In this document: positions 1 through 5,711 of the stretch, in pieces | How positions within the stretch are numbered: position 1 is the stretch's first letter | How the letters are laid out: each line of letters begins with the position of its first letter | Assembly: GCA_031273405.1 (NCBI GenBank) | Contig: JAISRW010000041.1 | Location: 1 to 5,711, forward strand | Direction of reading: 5' to 3' | DNA length: 5,711 nucleotides | From: Treponema sp. | GTDB lineage: Bacteria > Spirochaetota > Spirochaetia > Treponematales > Breznakiellaceae | Program-made: the position numbers and the translations under genes | Notes under the pieces: model-generated | Databases searched by the model: none | The model's input: only the letters and a program-made list of their open reading frames with translations | Told to the model about the DNA's origin: nothing

Positions 1-339
1 GAGAAAATCAAGAAGGCCCTGGGCGACCGGGTCAAAGACGTAAAACTTTCCCGCCGGCTCCACGATTCCCCTTCCTGCATCGTGGCCGACGAAAACGATC
101 CTACCATACAAATGGCCCAGATGCTCAAGGCCATGGGCCAGACTGACATGCCCGACATCAAGCCCATCCTGGAGGTAAACGGCGATCATCCCATCGTCGC
201 CGGCCTGAAAGATACCGAGGACCTGGAGAAGATCGCCGACATTTCGGGGGTGCTCCTGGATCAGGCCCTGCTGGTGGAAGGCATCAAGCTCAAAGACCCG
301 GCGGCCTTTGTAAAAAGCCTCAACCGCCTGCTGTCCTGA
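1..339 (+). CDS. htpG: HtpG (bacterial Hsp90) chaperone, C-terminal 112 residues (5' end outside window)
   Basis: This is the tail of the cytosolic ATP-dependent chaperone HtpG. The frame is open from base 1 and ends at TGA 337-339, leaving 112 residues of a protein that is normally about 620-650 aa. What remains is the C-terminal dimerisation domain. Recognisable family blocks, in order, are LGDRVKDVKLSRRLHDSP (residues 7-24 of the fragment), a methionine-rich amphipathic helix MAQMLKAMGQ, the ILEVNGDHPIV block (the family usually has LELNP.H.L), and the closing LLDQALLVEG...DP..FV.SLNRLL. These match E. coli HtpG from memory block by block, for example LGERVKDVRLTHRL and LLDQALLAE. The ATPase and middle domains lie upstream of the window. 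A GTG at 82 could be mistaken for a start but sits inside the conserved domain. The gene converges on the Maf/DUF115 gene, and a large inverted-repeat element begins 23 bases after its stop. No frameshift or truncation is visible in the portion present. Confidence 0.96.
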   Translation, partial: EKIKKALGDRVKDVKLSRRLHDSPSCIVADENDPTIQMAQMLKAMGQTDMPDIKPILEVNGDHPIVAGLKDTEDLEKIADISGVLLDQALLVEGIKLKDPAAFVKSLNRLLS

Positions 340-362
340 CGGATTCAGAAATAAAGGAATTT

Positions 363-454
363 AACCACGGACCACACAGACCTCACGGACGAAAAAAAAT
401 TCAAACAAAAAGTCCGTGTTGTCCGTGTGGTCGAACCAAAGGTTCGGCGTGGTT
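363..454. repeat. 92-bp inverted-repeat element able to fold as a three-way junction
   Basis: The element lies between the convergent htpG and Maf genes. An outer stem pairs AACCACG (363-369) with CGTGGTT (448-454). Inside it, 370-390 pairs with 412-432 at 18 of 21 positions, closing an A-rich 21-nt loop (391-411). Immediately next to that arm is a perfect small hairpin, GAACC-AAA-GGTTC (433-445). Only G446 and G447 are left unpaired at the junction. The long arm is itself built from near-repeats of about 9 nt, such as GTCCGTGTT followed by GTCCGTGTG. Repeats rich in CACGGAC/GTCCGTG-like words are common intergenic elements in many bacteria, so this is probably a dispersed, non-coding repeat; copy number cannot be judged from one copy. 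It may also slow or end transcription from either side, but neither strand shows a classic GC stem followed directly by a U-run. Confidence 0.75.
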
Positions 455-2335
455 CCCTTCCAGAGTCGACAGGTTATACCCCGCCGCCTCCGCCAGGGCC
501 CGGTAAAAGCGGGCGGAAAATTCGAGGTGGTAGGCGAAGCTTTCGCGGGGAGGGGTCTTGACGCTTTTTTCGAGTTCGTCGGGGTCGGGAAAGAGGAAAC
601 CCGCCACGTCTTTAACCGCGCTGGCGCTGACGGCCTTGTTGGCGGCGTCAAGTTTTTGCAGAACCCTTTCCTGTTCCCGGGGCTTCAGGCGGGCGTGGCG
701 GCGGAGGGCGGTTTCGGCGGTCTCCGCAGCGTCTCGGGCGAGGGTTTTTATCTCCTTTAGGCCCTCAAGGAGGGCGGCGAGGGCCGTGTCGTAAGCTTCG
801 GAGCGGGCTTTCTTTTGCTCCGGCCTTTCAAATTCACCCTCTATTTTTGCGAAAACCTCTTCAAGGAGGGAATTTATCTCCTCCCGGCGTTCGGGAAGGG
901 CCAAAAGCTCGTCAATAGTGGCGGTTTTAAGGCCCCCTATGGCCAAACCTTTGGCGGAAAGACCATAATTCGCCGGTTTCGGGAAGCGGCGGAAGCGGTT
1001 TTCGAACCAGGCGGCGTAGAGGGAGAGGCGTTTGTCGGTGAGAACTTCCCCTCCGTCGGGGCTTTTTGCCCAGAAGGGCTGGCCGTCTCTGAGGCTGCGG
1101 AAGCCCCAGGTTTCTCCCGGCTTGAACCGGGCCGATTCGGCAAGGGAACGGTCCTCGAAGAGGGCGCCGCTGAAGTGGGTTTTCAGATCGGGAAAGGAAA
1201 GATCCAGGCCGGCGATCCAGACAGCGGGAGCGCCGAGAACCCTGGCAAAGTCCCAGGCGGTGGTGGCCACCGAGCCGCCGGCGCCAAGCTCCCCCTTGGG
1301 GTCCACCCGCTCTTCGATGAAGCGGCCCAGGGGAAAGAGGGAACCGCACAGGAGGCGCCCCTTAAAGCGGTGGCGCAGGCAGGGAGGATACACCGCCGAT
1401 TCGGCGACAAGCCGGGTGTTGGGGGCCGGAAGGCGGTCAAGGTGGCGGAAGTTCCAGTACTGGGGGTCTACGGAGACCACAAAGTCCGGGTCTACCCCCC
1501 GGTGGATAAGAAAGCGGAGGCTGGTGTCCACCGCCACGACCAGGCAGCGACCGGCGATTTCGGCGAGGAAGGGCCCGGTTTCGTCCAGGCTGGGCCCGGC
1601 AGCGGCGAGGAACACCGGGATGGCCGGGCCTTTAAGGATGTTTTCCAGCCTACCGACACCTGGCAGATCCCGTATGGATTCGAGGTTCCGGGAAAGATTC
1701 CTGACCCAGCGTTTCCCGAAACGTTTGAGGGTGGCCCTGTTCACGTTGTCTTTGGAAAGCCATGTTTGTATCCGCTTTTCGACAGCCCCGTACCAGTCCC
1801 CGTCCAGGCCGGCCAGGGCCCGGTTCCTTATGATGAGGGGGACGGTTTTTTCGCCCGGTTTTTCGAAGAGGGCCAGTGCGCCGCTGACGGCGTCGCCGCT
1901 TCCCCCGAGGACAAAGACAAGGCGGTTTTGGGAGAGAAAATCCCCCAAATCCCGAATCTCCAGGGCCTTCCTGAGCAGTTCCCGGCGTCGCTCCACGATG
2001 ATGACGGGCCGGCCGGGGGCGGCGGAGGCGGCGGCTTCGGCGGCGTAACCCAGGCCAAAGCCCATGACGACCAGCACCTGCCCCGCCGCTGATGCTTCCG
2101 GAGAGCAAACCCCCAAAGCCGCTTCGGCAAGCCGCTTCGCCTCCCGCACCGGGTCTCTGGGGGAATGTACGTGAATCCCCCTTACAACCAGGACAGGCTC
2201 TCCGGTCGCGGCGTTTTCGGTCTTTAGGTCTTCCGGGGCAAGCTCCCCGGCTTCGTCCTCTTTGGCAAGTTCTTCGGCCAGTCCCGGATAATTCCTGCCC
2301 AGTACCGAGGCGTTGGCCGGCAGGAGCCCGCTCAT
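401..2335 (-). CDS. Maf/DUF115 family protein (motility-associated factor, glycosyltransferase-like; MptE-like fold)
   Basis: This 644-residue cytosolic protein has no signal peptide or membrane segment. The DUF115/MAF core spans roughly residues 205-385. Its marks are AAAGPSLDE (244-252), a glycine-rich nucleotide-binding-like loop; VVSVDPQYWNFRHLD (286-300) with the acidic VDP motif; GGSVATTAWDFARVLGAP (353-370); and GLDLSF...THFSG (376-390). An N-terminal region holds a second Rossmann-like stretch, VLVVMGFGLGYAAE (87-100), with IIVERRREL after it. A charged helical C-terminal region covers about 480-625. Known family members are required for pseudaminic- or legionaminic-acid modification of flagellins; the sugar used here cannot be read from sequence. 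The start overlaps the upstream transpeptidase stop as ATGA (2332-2335), indicating translational coupling, with a purine-rich GGCGGGGA just upstream. The last 17 residues (628-644) are encoded by the adjacent inverted-repeat element and look non-native. Assignment to the family is firm; a role in flagellin glycosylation is inferred. Confidence 0.88.
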   Translation of the reverse strand: MSGLLPANASVLGRNYPGLAEELAKEDEAGELAPEDLKTENAATGEPVLVVRGIHVHSPRDPVREAKRLAEAALGVCSPEASAAGQVLVVMGFGLGYAAEAAASAAPGRPVIIVERRRELLRKALEIRDLGDFLSQNRLVFVLGGSGDAVSGALALFEKPGEKTVPLIIRNRALAGLDGDWYGAVEKRIQTWLSKDNVNRATLKRFGKRWVRNLSRNLESIRDLPGVGRLENILKGPAIPVFLAAAGPSLDETGPFLAEIAGRCLVVAVDTSLRFLIHRGVDPDFVVSVDPQYWNFRHLDRLPAPNTRLVAESAVYPPCLRHRFKGRLLCGSLFPLGRFIEERVDPKGELGAGGSVATTAWDFARVLGAPAVWIAGLDLSFPDLKTHFSGALFEDRSLAESARFKPGETWGFRSLRDGQPFWAKSPDGGEVLTDKRLSLYAAWFENRFRRFPKPANYGLSAKGLAIGGLKTATIDELLALPERREEINSLLEEVFAKIEGEFERPEQKKARSEAYDTALAALLEGLKEIKTLARDAAETAETALRRHARLKPREQERVLQKLDAANKAVSASAVKDVAGFLFPDPDELEKSVKTPPRESFAYHLEFSARFYRALAEAAGYNLSTLEGNHAEPLVRPHGQHGLFV

Positions 2336-4236
2336 TCCCCGCCGCCCAGCTCCAGGCGGATTACCGTATCCGCCGCCAGGGGGCTTCCCGGCGCCGGTTC
2401 CTGGCGTACAACCCAGCCCTCGCCGGAGAGCATGATCCTGAGATCGTCCCGGAGGAGGAGGGGGACGAGCTGGCGTTTGGAAAGGCCCCTAAAGTCCGGG
2501 ACGGTCTCGTCTACCGCCGGGTAGGGGATCGCGGGTATGGTAATAGTTCCCGAATGAACGATCTGGGGGCTCCGGCCCCTGGGGATTCCCAGGTAACTGA
2601 TCAGTTCCTCCGCCGCCTCCCTGATGGCCGGGGCTGCGATGCGGCCCGCCAGATATTCCTCCCGTGGCTTTACGATCACCAGGTAGAGGATGAGGGAGGG
2701 CGATTCGGCGGGGAGCAGGGCCACGCAACTGGCGATAAAATCGGTAGAGGAGTAAGTCCCGGTCAGGGGGTCTATGATTTGGGCGGTGCCGGTTTTAACC
2801 GCCAGGGAAAGATCCTCCACGTTGGCCCGCCAGCCCGTGCCTATGGCAGAGGTAACGTCCATCATGTACTGCCGCATGGCCCTGGCTGTTTCGGCCTTGA
2901 GAACCCGCCGGGGCTGGCCGGCGTCGAAGGCACGGGATGTCCTGCCGTCGGCGGAAACAATTTTGGACACAATCCGGGGAGGAACCAGAACGCCGTCATT
3001 GGCTATGGCCGAGGCGGCCTGGAGCATCTGCATGGCCGAAACAGCGAGTTCCTGGCCCATGGCGATGGTGGGTTTGGAACGTTCCGACCAGCGCTCCGGG
3101 GCACGGAGGAAGCCTGCGGTCTCACCGGGGTTTCCCGCCCCGGTACGGAAGCCGAATCCGTAGTCCCTCAGGCGGCTATAAAACGGCGAGACCCCCAGCC
3201 TGTCGGCGGCATAGGCCGCCCCGGCGTTACAGGAATAGACGATGATATCCTTGGCGCTTACCCGGCCGTGGGCTCCCAGGCAGTTAATGACGATCGTTTC
3301 TCCCCGGCCGGTGGTCCGCTCATAATGGCCGTCACAGTAAAAGATCGTGTTTTCGGCGATGGCCCCGGCGTCCATCAGGGCGGAGAGGGAAAAAATCTTG
3401 AAAACAGAGCCCGGCTCGTAGGCCCAGATGGCGGGCCTGTCCATCCGGGAGTTCTCGTCGGAGCCCCGGAAATCGTTAGGGTCAAAGCCGGGCAGGGAGG
3501 CCGAACCCAGAACATCCCCGTTCCTGGGGTCCATGGCCATGAACATTACCGCTTCGGCCTTGTTTTCTTCCATTATGTTCGCGGCGATATTTTCCAGAAT
3601 GTACTGGACATTCACATCGATAGAAAGAAAAACCTGCTCGCCGTTTTTCCTGCTTCCCGGCGCAGAAACAAAGGCTTCACCCGAACCGGAACCAAGCTCG
3701 GTATCGAAAGCGTATTCAACCCCCGCGAGGCCCGTGTTTTCGTCCCCCACAAAGCCGATTATCTGGGAGGCCATACTGCCTTTGGGGTAGATGCGGCCGA
3801 CCATGGGCTCGATATTAACGCCTCTGAGGCGGCCTTCGGCGAGGGCGGTTTCGATTATCTTGAGGGTAGATTCTTCAGCCTTTTTTTTGAGATAGATAAA
3901 ATCCGTCTGGGAATAGTTTATCCTGTCCAGTATATCCTCGGGGGACATTTCCAAGATCGGCCCCAGTTCCAGGCTGATTTCCTGGGGGTCCTCTATTTCG
4001 GGCCGCCAGAGGGTTACGTTGCCCAGGCGGGTTTCCAGCGCCAGAATCTGGCCGTTCCTGTCCAGAATGGACCCCCTCCCCGAAGGCTGTTCCGCCCGGA
4101 AGTTCCTCCCGGCTCCCTGCCTGCCCAGCATGAGAAAGCCGTAGCGCAGAATCACGGCGGCGGCGGCCAGAGAAAAAAGGGAGATAAAAATTATAAAGCG
4201 CCTGGTACCGGCAAAACGGTTTGGTTCGGTTTTCAT
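2332..4236 (-). CDS. ftsI: FtsI/SpoVD-type class B penicillin-binding protein with C-terminal PASTA domain
   Basis: This 634-residue peptidoglycan DD-transpeptidase probably acts at the septum. A short basic cytoplasmic start (1-13) is followed by one membrane anchor (about 14-37), so the rest is periplasmic. The dimerisation (pedestal) domain opens with RGSILDRNGQILA (54-66) and continues through GRIYPKGSMASQIIGFVG (147-164) to about 195. The transpeptidase domain carries all three active-site motifs: EPGSVFK (SxxK, nucleophile Ser277 and Lys280), SCN (SxN, Ser335-Asn337) and KTGTAQ (481-486). The late block MGQELAVSAMQMLQAASAIANDG (393-415) is more like FtsI than PBP2/MrdA. A single PASTA domain (about 579-630) ends the protein. 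The length is typical for FtsI with PASTA. The start overlaps the lepB stop as ATGA (4233-4236) and has AGGAA at 4241-4245 as ribosome site; the stop in turn overlaps the Maf start. No other division-cluster gene (rsmH, ftsL, murE) adjoins it, so the ftsI symbol rests on the protein alone. Confidence 0.92.
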   Translation of the reverse strand: MKTEPNRFAGTRRFIIFISLFSLAAAAVILRYGFLMLGRQGAGRNFRAEQPSGRGSILDRNGQILALETRLGNVTLWRPEIEDPQEISLELGPILEMSPEDILDRINYSQTDFIYLKKKAEESTLKIIETALAEGRLRGVNIEPMVGRIYPKGSMASQIIGFVGDENTGLAGVEYAFDTELGSGSGEAFVSAPGSRKNGEQVFLSIDVNVQYILENIAANIMEENKAEAVMFMAMDPRNGDVLGSASLPGFDPNDFRGSDENSRMDRPAIWAYEPGSVFKIFSLSALMDAGAIAENTIFYCDGHYERTTGRGETIVINCLGAHGRVSAKDIIVYSCNAGAAYAADRLGVSPFYSRLRDYGFGFRTGAGNPGETAGFLRAPERWSERSKPTIAMGQELAVSAMQMLQAASAIANDGVLVPPRIVSKIVSADGRTSRAFDAGQPRRVLKAETARAMRQYMMDVTSAIGTGWRANVEDLSLAVKTGTAQIIDPLTGTYSSTDFIASCVALLPAESPSLILYLVIVKPREEYLAGRIAAPAIREAAEELISYLGIPRGRSPQIVHSGTITIPAIPYPAVDETVPDFRGLSKRQLVPLLLRDDLRIMLSGEGWVVRQEPAPGSPLAADTVIRLELGGGE

Positions 4237-4637
4237 TTTATTCCTAATACTTTTCCTATTACATTATCCGCCGCCACCGGGCCGTAAGAGCGGGAATCAT
4301 AGGATTTAACGCTGTTGTCTCCCAGGGCGAAAAAGCTGTCCACCCCGGAAGCTTCCCCGCAGCGTTTTACCGCGATTTCCCCCAAGGGCGTATAGAACAC
4401 CACGATGTCTCCCGGCCGCGGCAGCGCCCAGCGCAGCAGGTAGGCGCCGGAACCGGGAAGGCGGATACCATAGGACAGCTTACTGACTAGGAGGACCGTC
4501 CCCGGCTTTATGGCCGGAACCATGGAATGGCCTTCGGTGATCATAAAATCAAAAAGAAAAAGTTTTATTACCAGGGCGGCGGTAAAGGCCCCGATGACTG
4601 CCCGTCCCGTCGTCCAGGAAGTGTTTTCTTTTCTCAT
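4233..4637 (-). CDS. lepB: Signal peptidase I (S26 family), unusually short
   Basis: This membrane-anchored serine protease removes signal peptides from exported proteins at the outer face of the cytoplasmic membrane. One N-terminal membrane segment (about residues 12-31) leads directly into box B, TEGHSMVPAIKPG, with nucleophile Ser38. Box C is PRPGDIVVFYTP (73-84). Box D is AVKRC with general base Lys91. Box E is FALGDNSVKSYDSRSYGPV (103-121). All catalytic elements are present and in order. At 134 residues it is much shorter than B. subtilis SipS (about 184) or E. coli LepB (324): only about 10 residues separate Lys91 from box E and the C-terminal tail is minimal, so it looks like a pared-down but intact enzyme. 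The ATG at 4637 is the only possible start: in frame upstream a TGA occurs within six codons, and no ATG, GTG or TTG precedes the membrane segment downstream. It heads the lepB-ftsI-maf operon and its stop overlaps the ftsI start. No ribosome site is visible; see the promoter entry. Confidence 0.93.
   Translation of the reverse strand: MRKENTSWTTGRAVIGAFTAALVIKLFLFDFMITEGHSMVPAIKPGTVLLVSKLSYGIRLPGSGAYLLRWALPRPGDIVVFYTPLGEIAVKRCGEASGVDSFFALGDNSVKSYDSRSYGPVAADNVIGKVLGIK
4241..4245 (-). promoter_or_regulatory. Ribosome binding site of the FtsI-like gene
   Basis: On the minus strand AGGAA ends four bases before the ATG at 4236, inside the end of lepB. It supports this start and allows independent initiation in addition to coupling through the ATGA overlap. 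A second AGGAAAA word lies a few bases further upstream. Confidence 0.6.
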
Positions 4638-4645
4638 ATTCGGAA

Positions 4646-4674
4646 AGTATAATCATTCCCTTTCATTATGTCGA
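4646..4674 (-). promoter_or_regulatory. Sigma70-type promoter of the lepB-ftsI-maf operon
   Basis: Read on the minus strand, a -35 box TCGACA (4674-4669; five of six match TTGACA) is followed by a 17-bp spacer and a -10 box TATACT (4651-4646; five of six match TATAAT). Standard spacing puts the transcription start near 4639, only about two bases before the lepB ATG at 4637. The message would therefore be leaderless or nearly so, which agrees with the absence of a Shine-Dalgarno sequence. The elements are seen directly; activity is inferred. Confidence 0.65.
4648..4653 (+). promoter_or_regulatory. Candidate -10 box (TATAAT) of the divergent M23 peptidase gene
   Basis: A perfect TATAAT on the plus strand overlaps four bases of the opposite-strand lepB -10 box. 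It would start transcription near 4660, giving a leader of about 28 bases before the ATG at 4688. No convincing -35 box lies 16-19 bp upstream, where the sequence is T-rich, so this is weaker than the lepB promoter and would need help from an activator or rely on the -10 alone. Confidence 0.4.
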
Positions 4675-4687
4675 TAAACCAGTAAGT

Positions 4688-5711
4688 ATGAGTAAAATTA
4701 TTTCCGGCCAGTATGTCGGCCAACGCAAAATTATTCCCCCAAAGCCCTCTGCCTGTTCCCCCGGTATTGTTCCTCAGGCGGAACGGAATTTGATGCAGCA
4801 TATAAAGCAGAATCCGGTTAAGATTCACCGGAAAAAGCTGAAAGTCCCGTCAAATTCTGTCTTCCCCAGGAAATTTAGCGGGAAGAAGAGAAACGGCGGC
4901 AGAGAGAATGTCAAGATGACCGGAAAAAAGCAAAATCCGGTAAAATCCCTGCTGTCTGCCGCGGGCTGCTGCCTCCTTATCGCGGGAGCTTTTCTGCTTC
5001 TCAACTGGGACGATGACTATCTCTCCTGGATGCACAGGGAAGTGGTTGCGGTTAATCCCGGCGCCGACAAAGGCGCACAGTACGATCTCGCCCTTTACGC
5101 CGGCCTTACCCCCCCAACAGCCCCCGTCTCCCTTCCCCCGGCCCCGGCGGTCGAAGAGGATGCCGGCGAAGCCATACCCCTGGACATGGCCGAAACTTTT
5201 GCCTGGAAAAGCTATAAGGTGAAAAAAGGCGACTCGGTCTCGAAAATAGCCGCCGCCCATTCCCTTTCCATGGACGCCGTTATCGCGTCCAACAATATCA
5301 GCAACGCCAGGCGGCTCCGGGAAGGGGAAACCCTCAGGCTCCCCAACATGAACGGAATTCCCTATGTGGTTAAAAAGGGCGACAGCCTCTCCGGGGTTTC
5401 CCGTTCCATGGGGGTTCCCATGGAGGCTATCCTGGACGCCAACGATTTGCAACAGGATGTCATCACCGCCGGGCAGGTGATCTTTGTCCCCGGCGCCCGT
5501 ATGCGCCAGGAGGATTTAAAGCTGGCCCTTGGGGAGCTTTTTATCTACCCCCTCAATGGGGCACGGCTCACATCCCCCTACGGATGGCGTAACGACCCCA
5601 TCAGCGGGGCAAGGCGGCATCACGCGGCCATAGATCTGGCGGCCCCTACAGGCACCCTGGTTAAAGCCGCTATGGACGGCAGGGTCTCGTCGGTGGGCTT
5701 CAATTCCACCT
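4688..5711 (+). CDS. LysM-LysM-M23 peptidoglycan endopeptidase, membrane-anchored (3' end outside window)
   Basis: This envelope protein binds peptidoglycan and probably cuts its peptide cross-links; 341 codons are present. From the ATG at 4688 it has a long basic cytoplasmic tail (1-86), one membrane segment (about 87-107), and a proline/alanine-rich periplasmic linker (about 135-160). Two LysM domains follow: SYKVKKGDSVSKIAAAHS... (about 175-219) and YVVKKGDSLSGVSRSMG... (about 226-268), each with the usual hydrophobic-KKGDS opening. The M23 lysostaphin-type domain begins at about 285 with YPLNGARLTSPYGWR and contains His312 and Asp316, the HxxxD zinc ligands; family members usually read HxGxD, here the Gly is Ala314. 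The second zinc-ligand motif (HxH) should lie beyond the window, so activity cannot be confirmed. The start is uncertain: no strong ribosome site precedes 4688, and ATG 4793 or ATG 4916 (codon 77, preceded by GAGAG) would shorten the tail but keep the membrane segment. The gene diverges from lepB across 50 bp. Confidence 0.88.
   Translation, partial: MSKIISGQYVGQRKIIPPKPSACSPGIVPQAERNLMQHIKQNPVKIHRKKLKVPSNSVFPRKFSGKKRNGGRENVKMTGKKQNPVKSLLSAAGCCLLIAGAFLLLNWDDDYLSWMHREVVAVNPGADKGAQYDLALYAGLTPPTAPVSLPPAPAVEEDAGEAIPLDMAETFAWKSYKVKKGDSVSKIAAAHSLSMDAVIASNNISNARRLREGETLRLPNMNGIPYVVKKGDSLSGVSRSMGVPMEAILDANDLQQDVITAGQVIFVPGARMRQEDLKLALGELFIYPLNGARLTSPYGWRNDPISGARRHHAAIDLAAPTGTLVKAAMDGRVSSVGFNST

Noticed and set aside
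412..432. Short GTCCGTG repeats about 9 nt apart considered as a CRISPR or tandem array.
   Set aside because: Only two adjacent units are present on this arm, with no spacers; they are part of the palindromic element.
363..454. The inverted repeat read as an ordinary rho-independent bidirectional terminator.
   Set aside because: The A/T-rich run lies in the loop of the long arm rather than directly after a stem on either strand, and the stop codon of the Maf gene falls inside the element. A role in ending transcription remains possible but the classic pattern is absent.
815..2092. A 425-codon plus-strand open frame antisense to the Maf gene.
   Set aside because: It is a shadow of the Maf gene, with a low-complexity Gly/Ala/Pro-rich translation and no motif.
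2092..4287. A 731-codon plus-strand open frame antisense to the FtsI-like gene.
   Set aside because: The opposite strand encodes a complete transpeptidase with all active-site motifs. GC-rich third positions remove stops from the antisense frame, and the translation shows no domain.
4634..4828. A 64-codon minus-strand frame whose stop overlaps the lepB start as ATGA, resembling a coupled small gene upstream of lepB.
   Set aside because: It lies antisense to the 5' part of the M23 gene, shows no recognisable motif, and would span the lepB promoter. The ATGA overlap arises simply because the lepB start is followed by A. A real small gene is not excluded if the M23 start is at 4916.
4850..5452. 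A 200-codon minus-strand open frame opposite the M23 gene.
   Set aside because: The plus strand here encodes two clear LysM domains and a membrane segment. The antisense translation has no recognisable domain.

Overview
The window is a compact, GC-rich bacterial segment carrying five protein genes, of which the first and last run off the edges. Gene content and protein style suggest a spirochaete, perhaps a relatively GC-rich Treponema-like lineage. The main clues are a Maf/DUF115 flagellin-glycosylation-type protein, a PASTA-tailed class B penicillin-binding protein, a very short signal peptidase I, and a LysM-LysM-M23 envelope peptidase with a long basic cytoplasmic tail. This placement is an inference from family resemblance; no rRNA or other phylogenetic marker is present.

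Layout: 1-339 (+) is the 3' end of htpG (Hsp90). It converges on a minus-strand cluster that reads right to left as lepB (4637 to 4233), a FtsI-like transpeptidase (4236 to 2332) and a Maf/DUF115 protein (2335 to 401). Both internal junctions are 4-bp ATGA stop/start overlaps, so the three genes look like one translationally coupled operon. To the right, on the plus strand and divergent from lepB, lies a LysM/M23 peptidase gene (from about 4688 past the window end). The 50 bp between lepB and this gene hold a good sigma70-type promoter for the operon, TCGACA-17-TATACT, and a perfect TATAAT on the opposite strand that overlaps the same -10 bases.

Between htpG and the Maf gene lies a 92-bp element (363-454). 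It can fold into a three-way junction: an outer 7-bp stem, a long arm pairing at 18 of 21 positions, and a small perfect hairpin. It looks like an intergenic repeat of the CACGGAC/GTCCGTG type, and it supplies the last 17 codons and the stop codon of the Maf gene.

Functionally the centre and right of the window concern the cell envelope: signal-peptide removal (lepB), septal peptidoglycan cross-linking (FtsI-like), peptidoglycan binding and cleavage (LysM/M23), and a protein family linked to flagellin sugar modification (Maf). No tRNA, rRNA, CRISPR array, insertion sequence or phage gene was seen. The long open frames antisense to the Maf and FtsI-like genes are judged to be shadows. The points most worth a second look are the three-way-junction repeat and its capture of a coding end, the predicted leaderless start of lepB, and the overlapping divergent promoters.
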